DNA of 64,000 bases from Rubellicoccus peritrichatus (GTDB lineage: Bacteria > Verrucomicrobiota > Verrucomicrobiia > Opitutales > Cerasicoccaceae): positions 4,087,001-4,151,000 of the forward strand of contig NZ_CP136920.1 in assembly GCF_033100135.1 (NCBI RefSeq), given 5' to 3'. Of the stretch, positions 7,348-15,591 are shown one piece after another (within the stretch, counting starts at the first letter, position 1; each line of letters begins with the position of its first letter). Both the position numbers and the translations under genes were made by a program. The notes under the pieces were generated by a model that saw only the letters and a program-made list of their open reading frames with translations, searched no databases and was not told where the DNA came from.

Positions 7348-10002
7348 TTAGCTTTTGACTGGTTTACGAGCCTTCTGGCTGGTTGATTCCCATTCGTAGG
7401 TTGGACGCTTGGTTTCGCCTTCAGTAACACTCTTACGATTTCCTTTGTGCCAGGCATAAAAGACCGGGCTAGCAATAAAGATCGATGAGAATGTTCCAGT
7501 CAGAATACCGATGATAAAGATGAGTGCAAAATCGGTCACAATACCTTCACCAAAGACCCAAAGCGAAGTCGCCGCAACCAAGGTAGTCACACTGGTCAAC
7601 AAGGTTCGTGAAAGCGTGCGGTTAATCGCAAGATTCACGACGTCGAAGAGCTTCATCTCCGGGTTCAGCTCCAACTCTTCTCGAATACGGTCAAAGACAA
7701 CGATGGTATCATTGATCGAATAACCAAGAATCATAAGAATTGCGGCAACCATCGGAGCTGAAAACTGACCAGCACCTATTCCTAGAACTTGACCAAGGAT
7801 AACATAAATACCTATCGACATTAAAACGTCGTGCACGGTTGCAACAACTGCGCCAACACCATACCCAACTTCAAAGCGAATCGCGACATAAAGCAGAATG
7901 GCAATCAATGCAATGACCACAGATTTAAGAGCGTTCAGTTGAACGGCTTTACTGACCGAGGCTCCAATAATGCTGGTTTCAACAACCTTAAGTTCAGCAT
8001 CCGGAAATGCTGCCTTCATCACTTCGACAACTTGATCACTTCTATCCTTTTCCAAGTCCATTTGGATACTGAGGCGCTCTTTGTTATCCCCAATCAGTTT
8101 CTGAAATACTGGTTGGACTTCACCAAGGTCATTCTCATCAGCAACCTCAAGGATACGACTAATGCTAAGTTGATCTTTCGCATCCTGATTGAACTCCAGC
8201 TTTACCTCGGCTCCGCCCTTGAAGTCTTTTCCAAGAATAGATCCTGAGTGGGTCACAATTGCACCGATTCCAATCAGAACAATGATCCATGACGTCACAA
8301 ATGCAGGAACGCGGAATTTGAGAAATTGGATTTTCGTCGGTTTGAAAAGCGTGAAAGGCAGAAGTTTTTTCGCACCAATGCTAACGATGATTTCCAACAA
8401 GCAACGACTAATGATCAAGGCAGCGAATACCGATGATCCAATACCGATCGCAAGTGTAACACCAAAGCCCTTAACCGCTTCACGCCCAAATATGATGAGG
8501 ATCAACGCCGTGATCATGGTTGTCACGTTAGCATCAACGATAGTCGATAAGGCTTTTTCGTAACCTGACTGGAGTGCATTTCGCGCAGACTTACCTGTCC
8601 GGAGTTCCTCACGAATACGTTCGAAAATAAGGATGTTGGCATCGACTGCCATACCGATAGTCAAGACGAGGGCCGCAACCCCTGGCAGTGTCAGTGTGGC
8701 TCCCACACTGGCAAGAATACCAAGAACAATGAGAAGATTCAGAATAACTGACAGGACGGCTACGAGCCCGGCAAACACATAATAGATGAGCATGAACACA
8801 ATAACAGCGCTAGATCCCCAAATAGCAGCATTGATCGAAGCATCACGAGCGTCTTCAGCCAGGCTGGGACCAACCTCGTACATTTCGTCGAGAACCAGTT
8901 CATACTCCAACGGATTGTTTAGAACGTTAGAAAGTTCGACTGCTTCACGCTGAGAAAAATTACCAGTGATCTGTGCACTCCCATTCAGAATTGGCCCTTC
9001 ACTCAATCCAACTGCTGAGTAAAGTTTACCATCAAGAACGGAAGCGAGTAAGGCACGCACTCCATACTGTTGCAGCTGTTGATCCGAAGCATGCATCTCG
9101 CGGGTAATATCAGCAAAAACGTCACCGCCATCAGATGTCATATCAACAGAGATAGCCCACTGGCCTGTTGGCCCGAGTGTTGGAAAAGAACTATCAATGA
9201 TACTTCCTGTCGCTTCTGGAATCTTTTTAACAAAGTATCGGGTTTCTTCAATTTCACCTGTATCGCGATCTTCTTCTTCAAGGATCATGACCTCATAAGC
9301 AGCAACTGGGCTGTTAGGGTCCATTGGATTTACGCTGAGTGATTTTATATCGCCTGGACGATCTGTAGGGCCCGGACGCTGAAATGTATGTACCTTACGA
9401 AACTCCAAACGCGCCGGACGCTGGAAGTTTTTAATAATATCCGGATTGTCTTCTAAATTAATACCCGGGAGCTGAATTTCGATGCCATTGGGTGGGACAG
9501 GACGAATGATCGGCTCAGCAACGCCAAGACCATTGACACGCTCGCTCATGATATCGACTGCGTCCTCCAGACGGCTTTCCGCTTCGCCCGGGTTAGTTGC
9601 ATCTTCATTAATCCGAAAGGTGACAGCTACCCCACCCTGTAGGTCCAGACCTTTCTTCAGCTTGCCTTGTGACTCCTGAAGCAGGACATCCATGAGAATG
9701 TTATTCCGTTTCTGAAGATTTTTAACATCGATCAGATTGATGTCCTGGAAGTATGTCCCGTAGAGATCAATTTGCTCTTCCTGCGCAATGTCGCGAATTG
9801 CGATAAAGAGAGACGGCGCCTTCTTATCGGCAACCCGTTCACGGGCACGTTCTAAGAGTGCATTAAATTCGGAGACATTGGCTGTCGGACGCGTTTCGAT
9901 AAACTCCTCGAACGGTGTGTCTTGAACCGGAACGAGATTGAGGACCGCCCATGCAACAATACAGGCGGTAATTACTAATTTCCAAATGATAGAGCCTTTC
10001 AT
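7348..10002 (-). CDS. secDF: Fused protein-export membrane protein SecDF
   Basis: The protein has 884 residues from ATG 10002 and fuses SecD (about 1-580) to SecF (about 590-850). SecD and SecF use the proton gradient to help Sec-dependent secretion from the periplasmic side. The SecD half has the KGLDLQGGVAV entry motif, the large periplasmic P1 domain and six membrane spans (AALVLTIGMAVDANILIFER). The SecF half repeats this (KDFKGGAEVKL; MILGYSINDTIVVFDRIREE). Asp residues in both membrane motifs needed for proton flow are present. The tail after the last span is basic. It follows yajC by 73 bp, the normal partner order. Confidence 0.96.
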   Translation of the reverse strand: MKGSIIWKLVITACIVAWAVLNLVPVQDTPFEEFIETRPTANVSEFNALLERARERVADKKAPSLFIAIRDIAQEEQIDLYGTYFQDINLIDVKNLQKRNNILMDVLLQESQGKLKKGLDLQGGVAVTFRINEDATNPGEAESRLEDAVDIMSERVNGLGVAEPIIRPVPPNGIEIQLPGINLEDNPDIIKNFQRPARLEFRKVHTFQRPGPTDRPGDIKSLSVNPMDPNSPVAAYEVMILEEEDRDTGEIEETRYFVKKIPEATGSIIDSSFPTLGPTGQWAISVDMTSDGGDVFADITREMHASDQQLQQYGVRALLASVLDGKLYSAVGLSEGPILNGSAQITGNFSQREAVELSNVLNNPLEYELVLDEMYEVGPSLAEDARDASINAAIWGSSAVIVFMLIYYVFAGLVAVLSVILNLLIVLGILASVGATLTLPGVAALVLTIGMAVDANILIFERIREELRTGKSARNALQSGYEKALSTIVDANVTTMITALILIIFGREAVKGFGVTLAIGIGSSVFAALIISRCLLEIIVSIGAKKLLPFTLFKPTKIQFLKFRVPAFVTSWIIVLIGIGAIVTHSGSILGKDFKGGAEVKLEFNQDAKDQLSISRILEVADENDLGEVQPVFQKLIGDNKERLSIQMDLEKDRSDQVVEVMKAAFPDAELKVVETSIIGASVSKAVQLNALKSVVIALIAILLYVAIRFEVGYGVGAVVATVHDVLMSIGIYVILGQVLGIGAGQFSAPMVAAILMILGYSINDTIVVFDRIREELELNPEMKLFDVVNLAINRTLSRTLLTSVTTLVAATSLWVFGEGIVTDFALIFIIGILTGTFSSIFIASPVFYAWHKGNRKSVTEGETKRPTYEWESTSQKARKPVKS

Positions 10003-10075
10003 GGCGTATAATTCAAATATGGGTCAAAGGTGGGAAACAAAATGCAAGGATGACTAAATAGCTGACAAATTATTT

Positions 10076-10438
10076 CTATTTGTCTTTGGCAGCTTTTGAT
10101 GAATCTGAAGCATCCTCTTTGCGGATCACGGTTGCGACAGCGTTCTTAGCCAATTCAATTTTAGTATTTTCCGCGATTTTAAGGATAATCCGGTCGGATT
10201 TAACATTGATGACGCTGCCATAGATACCGCCACTCGTCACAACCGAGTCTCCGGATTTCAGAGCTTTAACGAGTGCATCATGCTCCTTTTGCTTCTTACG
10301 CTGCGGCGCAATAATAAGGAACCACATCCCGGCAAAGAGAAGAATGAGAACGATAAAGTTCATCCCCATACCTGGAGGTGCTCCCTCGGCCTGAGCAACC
10401 AGAGGAGAAATGCTGTTTATTAAATGGTTAAATGACAT
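10076..10438 (-). CDS. yajC: Preprotein translocase subunit YajC
   Basis: The product has 120 residues from ATG 10438 (a GTG lies one codon upstream). It is a small single-span inner-membrane partner of SecDF. A hydrophobic segment at about 24-44 (NFIVLILLFAGMWFLIIAPQ) is followed by the family signature RKKQKEHDALVKALKSGD and VVTSGGIYG. The basic, charged C-terminus is cytoplasmic. It is the promoter-proximal gene of the yajC-secDF-recJ group. Confidence 0.95.
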   Translation of the reverse strand: MSFNHLINSISPLVAQAEGAPPGMGMNFIVLILLFAGMWFLIIAPQRKKQKEHDALVKALKSGDSVVTSGGIYGSVINVKSDRIILKIAENTKIELAKNAVATVIRKEDASDSSKAAKDK

Positions 10439-10518
10439 CACGAAAATTCGGGAAAAACGGGCAACAAAACGAATCGAGCTCCAAAAAGCAAGGGCTTTCG
10501 CGCACTAGAATGCATAAC

Positions 10519-10542
10519 AAAAAACCGCCCTACTCGGGCGGC
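10519..10542 (-). terminator. Rho-independent terminator
   Basis: On the minus strand the six-pair stem CCGCCC/GGGCGG closes a five-base loop and is followed by six Ts. It lies 29 bp after the stop of the His-rich gene 10571-11752 and so ends the two-gene anchor-M operon, separating it from yajC. Confidence 0.85.
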
Positions 10543-10570
10543 TTGAAAGAAATCGTGTAAAGTAACTGGT

Positions 10571-11752
10571 CTATTCTGAGATTGGAAGCCAGGTTTGTGT
10601 GCTAGACGACCAATAAAAACTGCCTGCCCCCGGGACTTCTACGATGAAAATCCACTCATCGTTTCCGTAATGAAAATGCCATGGAGCAATATCCGGATTT
10701 GTATGGAGCCATTCCTTAAGCGCACCAGAAAAGACTGTCATATTATCACCACCTTCTCCTTCTGCATAGAACCAGCCCAGAAGCCCCGAAAACATCCATG
10801 GGAACTCGGATGTGTAAACCGACCCGAAACCGTCGGTAGTTGCCCAACCTCCTGAAAAATCATCAACCTCACGGAGAAAGCTTATTCCTTCGCCTACATG
10901 AAAAGTGATTTCAATCGCTTCACTTTCGATTGCTGAGCCATCTGCCACCAGGGTGCCGCCTGCCTCAAAAGTCAATTTGTAGATTCCGGGACTCCTAAAG
11001 GCCCAATACATGTGTTGATGGCTCTCGGCAGTCCCGAAGTAGATATTATCGTTGGAAGAATTATCTCCGTCAGTGAAAATCACATTTACTGCTCCGAAGC
11101 CATCAACAGTGTAAACGCTAAACCAACTTGTTTCATCCTCCCCCGATTCTGATACAGTCGCCAAATTGGATAAAGTAGACAACTCGAAGCCCCTCAACCT
11201 GACATAAACCTCATCTTTATCAAAAATGCCAGATTCGAATTCCATGGCGATGCCAGGAGCCGCCGGTCCAGCTGTCGGATCCTGAGGCAGGATGTAGAAA
11301 ACGGAACCCGCTTCGCCGAGGAAACTGAACTCACCTGAATCGGGTAGAACAAAGCGGCTGTCACCATCTGCGATGATGACTACATCGGCTGGTTCAAGAC
11401 CTTCTCCGTGCTCATGCTCTTCGCCTTCTTCATGATCATGCTCCTCACCTTCCTCGTGTTCCTCGTCCTCGTCATGCTCTTCGCCTTCGTCATGCTCTTC
11501 GCCTTCATCGTGTTCCTCATCTTCGTCTTCATGGCCATCTTCGTCTTCGTCGTGGCCATGCTCATCCTCGTGTTCGGCAAAGATGGCAAACTCTAGAGCA
11601 GACTCATCCGCATGATAAACAACGGCGATATCCAGTTCACCTTCATCAAGATAGATGCTCTCCTCATGTTCGTCTTCGGCTACTGCGACGGAGATGGCGA
11701 TTAAGGCTGACACTGAGCCAGCTAACAGTTGAGTATATTTCATTGGTTTCAT
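10571..11752 (-). CDS. Secreted choice-of-anchor-M-like protein with His/Asp/Glu-rich insert and Trp-rich C-terminus
   Basis: The product has 393 residues with signal peptide 1-25. Residues 37-60 and 120-286 resemble the choice-of-anchor-M domain (actinobacterial surface-anchored type: ELDIAVVYH, FLGEAGSVFYILPQ, HQHMYWAFRSPGIYKLTFEA). Between these, residues 60-118 are almost only Glu, Asp, His and Gly with about twelve His, a likely divalent-metal-binding loop. Residues 301-389 form an aromatic module (FPWMF, GWFY, EWLH, EWIF) shared with three other proteins here. It sits 33 bp downstream of a paralogue and opposite a ZnuD-like receptor, so a role in surface zinc capture is inferred. Binding has not been shown for this protein. 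Confidence 0.75.
   Translation of the reverse strand: MKPMKYTQLLAGSVSALIAISVAVAEDEHEESIYLDEGELDIAVVYHADESALEFAIFAEHEDEHGHDEDEDGHEDEDEEHDEGEEHDEGEEHDEDEEHEEGEEHDHEEGEEHEHGEGLEPADVVIIADGDSRFVLPDSGEFSFLGEAGSVFYILPQDPTAGPAAPGIAMEFESGIFDKDEVYVRLRGFELSTLSNLATVSESGEDETSWFSVYTVDGFGAVNVIFTDGDNSSNDNIYFGTAESHQHMYWAFRSPGIYKLTFEAGGTLVADGSAIESEAIEITFHVGEGISFLREVDDFSGGWATTDGFGSVYTSEFPWMFSGLLGWFYAEGEGGDNMTVFSGALKEWLHTNPDIAPWHFHYGNDEWIFIVEVPGAGSFYWSSSTQTWLPISE
11399..11575 (-). repeat. In-gene tandem repeat encoding His/Asp/Glu tract
   Basis: A degenerate 18-bp unit, of the form GAGCATGACGAAGGCGAA, repeats through this stretch and encodes EEHDEG-type hexapeptides. Some units are nearly identical in DNA, so copy number could change by slippage, altering the length of the acidic, His-bearing loop. 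Confidence 0.75.
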
Positions 11753-11785
11753 GTCTATTTAAGCGTTTTTAAATGGATTATCTTA

Positions 11786-12763
11786 CTAACTTTGCGGTGC
11801 AGTAAACCAGCCAGGCCCGTCTTGATAGAACCAGCGAAAATCGTCCTGAAAGAGTCCATATTCGATCCAGGCTTCACGAGAAAATGAATAAAGGGCCGGA
11901 TAAAGTTCACTGCTGACCCAAAGCCAGCCAATTTCTGAATCCCAAACAAATGCTGAGGTTTCATTAGCATTAGTGAAATACCACCACCCCTGGATCTCGT
12001 TATACACCCATGGATAAGCCCCTGCGACGAAAGAGCCGAACCATTCATTCCAGGTCCAAGTGTCATTGATGGCAAAACCGTCCAGTAATGAACTGGTCTC
12101 ACCAGTGACACGGAAGTAATAAGTGGCTGTCGCACTGGTGAAGCCACCACCAAACTCAGGTGTCAATTCACCAGATACTTCAAAGGTCACTGCGTAATCA
12201 CCGGGTTGAGAAAATGCCCAGTTATAATGAGAGTGGGCACCCGCCGGAATGTCATTCAATGCATCTTCTGGTCCGATTCCGTCACCTGTTGCATAATGAA
12301 CCAATGGAGGAAAGCCTGCCTGCCACATGGTCAGCGTTCCACCGGCATCCACGCCTGTTCCTGTGACTGACACGAGACGCATGTTGATGCGGCCCCGGTT
12401 GCTTAGGCCACCGGTAAAAATACCTCTTTCCAGCAATCGAGTGCCAATGCCCAGATATACCTGATCAGCACTAAATACTTCAGGAAAAACCCAAACCGGA
12501 TCCCCTTCATTCCCAATCAAATTCCATGGTTCTCCTGCCGGGATCACTTGTTTACCTGCATCACCAACTTCAAAGATGATAGAATCCGTCTCCGACCGCT
12601 CGTCCGTATCGAAGTTAAGCACATAGGCACGCCAGCCACCGCCATCCGTTTCGTAATTGATAGACAAGTCAAAGTGGCCAGTCGAATGAACTTCCTGCGC
12701 CGAAGCAGGCGACAGAAGAAGGATTCCCGGAACCAGAAAATTGAAATACCTGAAGATTTGCAT
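11786..12763 (-). CDS. Secreted choice-of-anchor-M-like protein with Trp-rich C-terminus
   Basis: The start at ATG 12763 gives a compact signal peptide (MQIFRYFNFLVPGILLL). ATG 12784 also exists but would leave almost no space for the divergent receptor promoter. The mature protein has one full anchor-M-like domain: TGHFDLSINYE, GDPVWVFPE, LGIGTRLLERGIF, then the hallmark AGAHSHYNWAFSQPGDYAVTF with a His pair. The last 86 residues carry the aromatic module (WFGSF, YPWVY, GWWYF, GWLWV, YPALY, AWIEY, WFY). It is the first gene of an operon with the His-rich paralogue and faces a TonB receptor across two inverted-repeat operators. Zinc-regulated surface capture is inferred from context and from anchor-M relatives in Actinobacteria. 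Confidence 0.8.
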   Translation of the reverse strand: MQIFRYFNFLVPGILLLSPASAQEVHSTGHFDLSINYETDGGGWRAYVLNFDTDERSETDSIIFEVGDAGKQVIPAGEPWNLIGNEGDPVWVFPEVFSADQVYLGIGTRLLERGIFTGGLSNRGRINMRLVSVTGTGVDAGGTLTMWQAGFPPLVHYATGDGIGPEDALNDIPAGAHSHYNWAFSQPGDYAVTFEVSGELTPEFGGGFTSATATYYFRVTGETSSLLDGFAINDTWTWNEWFGSFVAGAYPWVYNEIQGWWYFTNANETSAFVWDSEIGWLWVSSELYPALYSFSREAWIEYGLFQDDFRWFYQDGPGWFTAPQS

Positions 12764-12790
12764 TGGAAAAACCAAAAACGACATCAATAA

Positions 12791-12829
12791 TGCAAATTTT
12801 TTGCAATATGCAAATGCAAAAACTTTGCA
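12791..12829. promoter_or_regulatory. Two Fur/Zur-type inverted-repeat operators
   Basis: Two copies of TGCAAA-N3-TTTGCA lie at 12791-12805 and 12815-12829, 24 bp apart centre to centre, in the divergent gap between the anchor-M operon and the TonB receptor. Spacer bases differ (TTT, AAC), so this is a conserved motif and not a simple repeat. The shape fits a Fur-family dimer site, and a Fur/Zur-type gene lies at 15007. The second copy overlaps the preferred receptor start, so repression could also block initiation. The assignment to that regulator is inference. Confidence 0.65.
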
Positions 12830-14955
12830 CCAAAGATTTTTTCAGAAAAGCTCTGATAATCGCCTCCCTGTTCCCTACTTCGATACAGGCGCAGGTAGTC
12901 ATAAATGATGATAGTGAACTTCAGGAACTTGATGAAGTGGAGATGTTTATGATTCAACCAGCCGAGTTAGGGGATAAAATTGATATACCTCGTCATTTTT
13001 TAAGCGGAGCTGAACTCGAAAGAAAAGTTGAAGCCTCTCTTGGGGAGACCCTGGCTTGGGAACCTGGCGTTAGTAGCAGCTTTTATGGCCCGGCAGCCAG
13101 TCGCCCAATTATCCGCGGCCAAAGTGGTTATCGGGTCGGAATTTACGATGGCGGTGTTGGAACGGGAGATCTATCCAATGCCAGCCCGGATCATGCCGTC
13201 AGCATTGAGCCCATGTTCATTGAAGAAATTGAAGTCATCCGCGGGCCAGCGGCATTGCTCTATGGAAGTAATGCGATCGGAGGTGCCGTTGATGTCGTCA
13301 CCACACACATCCCCAAATCTTCAGCCATTAATCCTGTGTTGGGAGCCGCAGAAGTCAGATACGATACAGTCAATAAAGGTCGAACCGGCATTGTCGCTAC
13401 CACAGTTGGCGACAATGATTTCACAGTCCAGGCCAATGGACTCTGGCGAAAAACGAGTGATTACAAAATCCCTGGCAAGGCGCGGACAGATGATTATGAT
13501 TTTAATAACCGTACCCGGCTACCACCTGCTGTCCCACAACCAAGTCCGAATCCGGAAGGCAGCGTACCTAACACACAAAGTGAAACCCAGATGGGCTCGC
13601 TGGGCGCGTCGTGGTTCTGGGATCAAGGATGGGTTGGTAGCTCATTCACTGCTTTTAACACTGATTATGGCGTCCCAAGCGATGGTCATGCCCATGGCAA
13701 TCCCTTCGGAAATTCCAGCTTCGGCCCTGGTCCAAATGATTTTGTAACCATACAAATGAAACAGCGCAAAGGAGATTTAGAGGCAGAACTATGGCCTGAA
13801 TCTCCATGGCTGGAGGAGCTTTCTCTCCGCACAACCTACTCCGATCTAAAGCAGGATGAATTTGAAGGTGAGTTTTTGGGAAATCATTTCGACGCAGAAA
13901 CATTCGAAAGCCGAATCGAAGCAGTGATGCCTCAGATCGACGGGTGGAGTGCCGCCGCTGGATTGCAATTCAGTTACTTTGATCTCTTCAACCGCAATAT
14001 TAGTTACAACACAGGCAGGGCTGACGAAGACCGGCTTTCGACCCGTTCTATCGGTGGAGGTGTTTTCGCACTGACCGAATATGAGACCGGCCCCTGGCAA
14101 GTGGAGCTAGGGGCGAGAGGTGATTTCCAACACGCCGAGCGAAGCGACCTATCTAACGTTGAGCGTAATGATACCGCCTACTCTGTCAGTACGGGTGTTT
14201 CCTATCGCCTGACTGAGGCGGGCAAGGTCGGCTTGAATCTATCCTACCTTCAGCGTATTCCCACGGCCGACGAACTCTATGTCGAAGCACCTCACGGGGC
14301 AATTGGTATTTTCCAGATTCCGAATCCGAATCTTAACAATGAGGAATCATTCGGCCTTGATCTGTTTCTGGAAAAAGACCTTGGCATCTGGACATTCATC
14401 GCCACTGGGTTCTTTAGACATTTCGACAACTACATTTTTTTGGAAAACCAAGGATTCGAGGTCGATGGCTTGTCAGCTTATCGCTATGTCCAAAGACAAG
14501 CTAACTTCGTTGGTGCAGAACTTGAATCAGCTTGGCGACTTCTCGAAAGACAAAATCAACTTCTAACATTTACCGCATTATGGGATGTAGTTTATGGAAC
14601 GGATACAACGCGACACCAACCCCTGCCCCGCATTCCTCCGATGCGTCTGGGTGGTCGTTTCGATTACACTCTTGGCAATTGGGAATTAGGTATAGGATTA
14701 AGGCATGCCTTTGCCCAAAACCGCGTTCCGCAAGCCGTCTTTGGGACATTGGAGTATCAATCACCAACCGCATCCTACACTTTTCTCGATGCCAACATCG
14801 CCTATACCTTATCCATTGAAAAAGTGATCATGCGAATATTTATAAATGGGACCAATCTGACTAATGCCGAAGGCCGTAACGCCGCCTCTTTCCTTAAAGA
14901 TATTGCTCCTCTTCCCGGTCGTAATATCACAGTTGGTTTAAACGTAGAGTTTTAA
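12814..14955 (+). CDS. TonB-dependent outer-membrane receptor, ZnuD-like
   Basis: The protein has 713 residues from ATG 12814, chosen because it gives a clean signal peptide (KDFFRKALIIASLFP, cleavage after IQA). ATGs at 12808 and 12790 are in frame. A plug domain (about 45-160) holds RPIIRGQSGYRVGIYDGGV and EEIEVIRGPAALLYGSNAIGG. The remainder is a 22-strand-type barrel ending in NITVGLNVEF with terminal Phe. An extracellular segment YGVPSDGHAHGNPFG resembles the His-bearing YGLPGHSH loop of neisserial ZnuD. It is divergent from two anchor-M-like genes and 51 bp ahead of a Fur/Zur regulator. Uptake of zinc is the best reading; another metal is possible. Confidence 0.85.
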   Translation: MQKLCTKDFFRKALIIASLFPTSIQAQVVINDDSELQELDEVEMFMIQPAELGDKIDIPRHFLSGAELERKVEASLGETLAWEPGVSSSFYGPAASRPIIRGQSGYRVGIYDGGVGTGDLSNASPDHAVSIEPMFIEEIEVIRGPAALLYGSNAIGGAVDVVTTHIPKSSAINPVLGAAEVRYDTVNKGRTGIVATTVGDNDFTVQANGLWRKTSDYKIPGKARTDDYDFNNRTRLPPAVPQPSPNPEGSVPNTQSETQMGSLGASWFWDQGWVGSSFTAFNTDYGVPSDGHAHGNPFGNSSFGPGPNDFVTIQMKQRKGDLEAELWPESPWLEELSLRTTYSDLKQDEFEGEFLGNHFDAETFESRIEAVMPQIDGWSAAAGLQFSYFDLFNRNISYNTGRADEDRLSTRSIGGGVFALTEYETGPWQVELGARGDFQHAERSDLSNVERNDTAYSVSTGVSYRLTEAGKVGLNLSYLQRIPTADELYVEAPHGAIGIFQIPNPNLNNEESFGLDLFLEKDLGIWTFIATGFFRHFDNYIFLENQGFEVDGLSAYRYVQRQANFVGAELESAWRLLERQNQLLTFTALWDVVYGTDTTRHQPLPRIPPMRLGGRFDYTLGNWELGIGLRHAFAQNRVPQAVFGTLEYQSPTASYTFLDANIAYTLSIEKVIMRIFINGTNLTNAEGRNAASFLKDIAPLPGRNITVGLNVEF

Positions 14956-15006
14956 ATAGAACCTCAAACTTGACTCCTCTATCCCTTGCTAGTGATCTTA
15001 TAAGAG

Positions 15007-15444
15007 ATGATTTTAACTGACACAGATGATTTGATTAAGCGCTGCCGCGATGCAGGTATGCGCTCAACAAAATTATTACGTGCAGCATTGGAATTGCTTT
15101 CTCAAACCGATTCTCCAGTCAGTATTCAGCAGTGTACTGAGATGAGTGAAGAGCTCGGCGCCTGCGACCAGGTCACGATCTATCGACTCTTTGAGCGTTT
15201 GGAAAAAGTTGGTATCGCTCGACGGATTGGCCTTCATGAACGGGCGGCCCATTTCATTCTGACGGATAGCTTTCACCATCGACACTTTGTCTGCTGCACG
15301 AGCTGTGGCAGTGTCCGGGCTCTGACCGATCATTGCACGCTTGGGCACATGGAGGAACATATCGCTGAAGAGACTGGCTACCAAAAGCTCTACCATGAAC
15401 TGGTTTTTTACGGTGTCTGCCCCAAATGTTCTGACGCAGCTTAG
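15007..15444 (+). CDS. Fur-family transcriptional regulator, probably Zur-type
   Basis: The product has 145 residues with an N-terminal winged helix (VTIYRLFERLEKVGIARRI) and a C-terminal dimer/metal domain. HHRHFVC supplies regulatory-site His residues, and CTSCG with CPKC forms a Cys4 structural zinc site. It lies 51 bp after the ZnuD-like receptor and is likely co-transcribed with it, so it would respond to the metal that the receptor imports and bind the TGCAAA-N3-TTTGCA sites at 12791-12829. Zur rather than Fur is inferred from the neighbours, not from residues alone. Confidence 0.85.
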   Translation: MILTDTDDLIKRCRDAGMRSTKLLRAALELLSQTDSPVSIQQCTEMSEELGACDQVTIYRLFERLEKVGIARRIGLHERAAHFILTDSFHHRHFVCCTSCGSVRALTDHCTLGHMEEHIAEETGYQKLYHELVFYGVCPKCSDAA

Positions 15445-15474
15445 CCATGGTATTCTCGTGACGCCTTCTTTTGA

Positions 15475-15519
15475 CAGAATTAGGGTTACTACAAATCCTG
15501 ATCAAATCAGGTAATTCTG
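15475..15519 (+). other. Nested hairpin between regulator and speA
   Basis: CAGAATTA (15475-15482) pairs with TAATTCTG (15512-15519). Directly inside, CCTGAT-CAA-ATCAGG (15497-15511) forms a second hairpin. An A-run rather than a T-run follows on the plus strand. It may act as a weak 3' end for the receptor-regulator transcript or as a 5' leader element of speA. Confidence 0.4.
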
Positions 15520-15591
15520 CCAAAAAATCACTATCAAGAAGACTGAGGAAAGCATTGATTTTCCTGGTCTGACACTTCATTTTCCGCTGCC

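Noticed and set aside
11408-11596. Plus-strand frame encoding a very hydrophobic 62-residue peptide
   Set aside because: It is the antisense of the His/Asp/Glu repeat in the anchor-M gene; GAA/GAC/CAT-type codons read backwards give Phe, Val, Met and Leu. No start context of its own.
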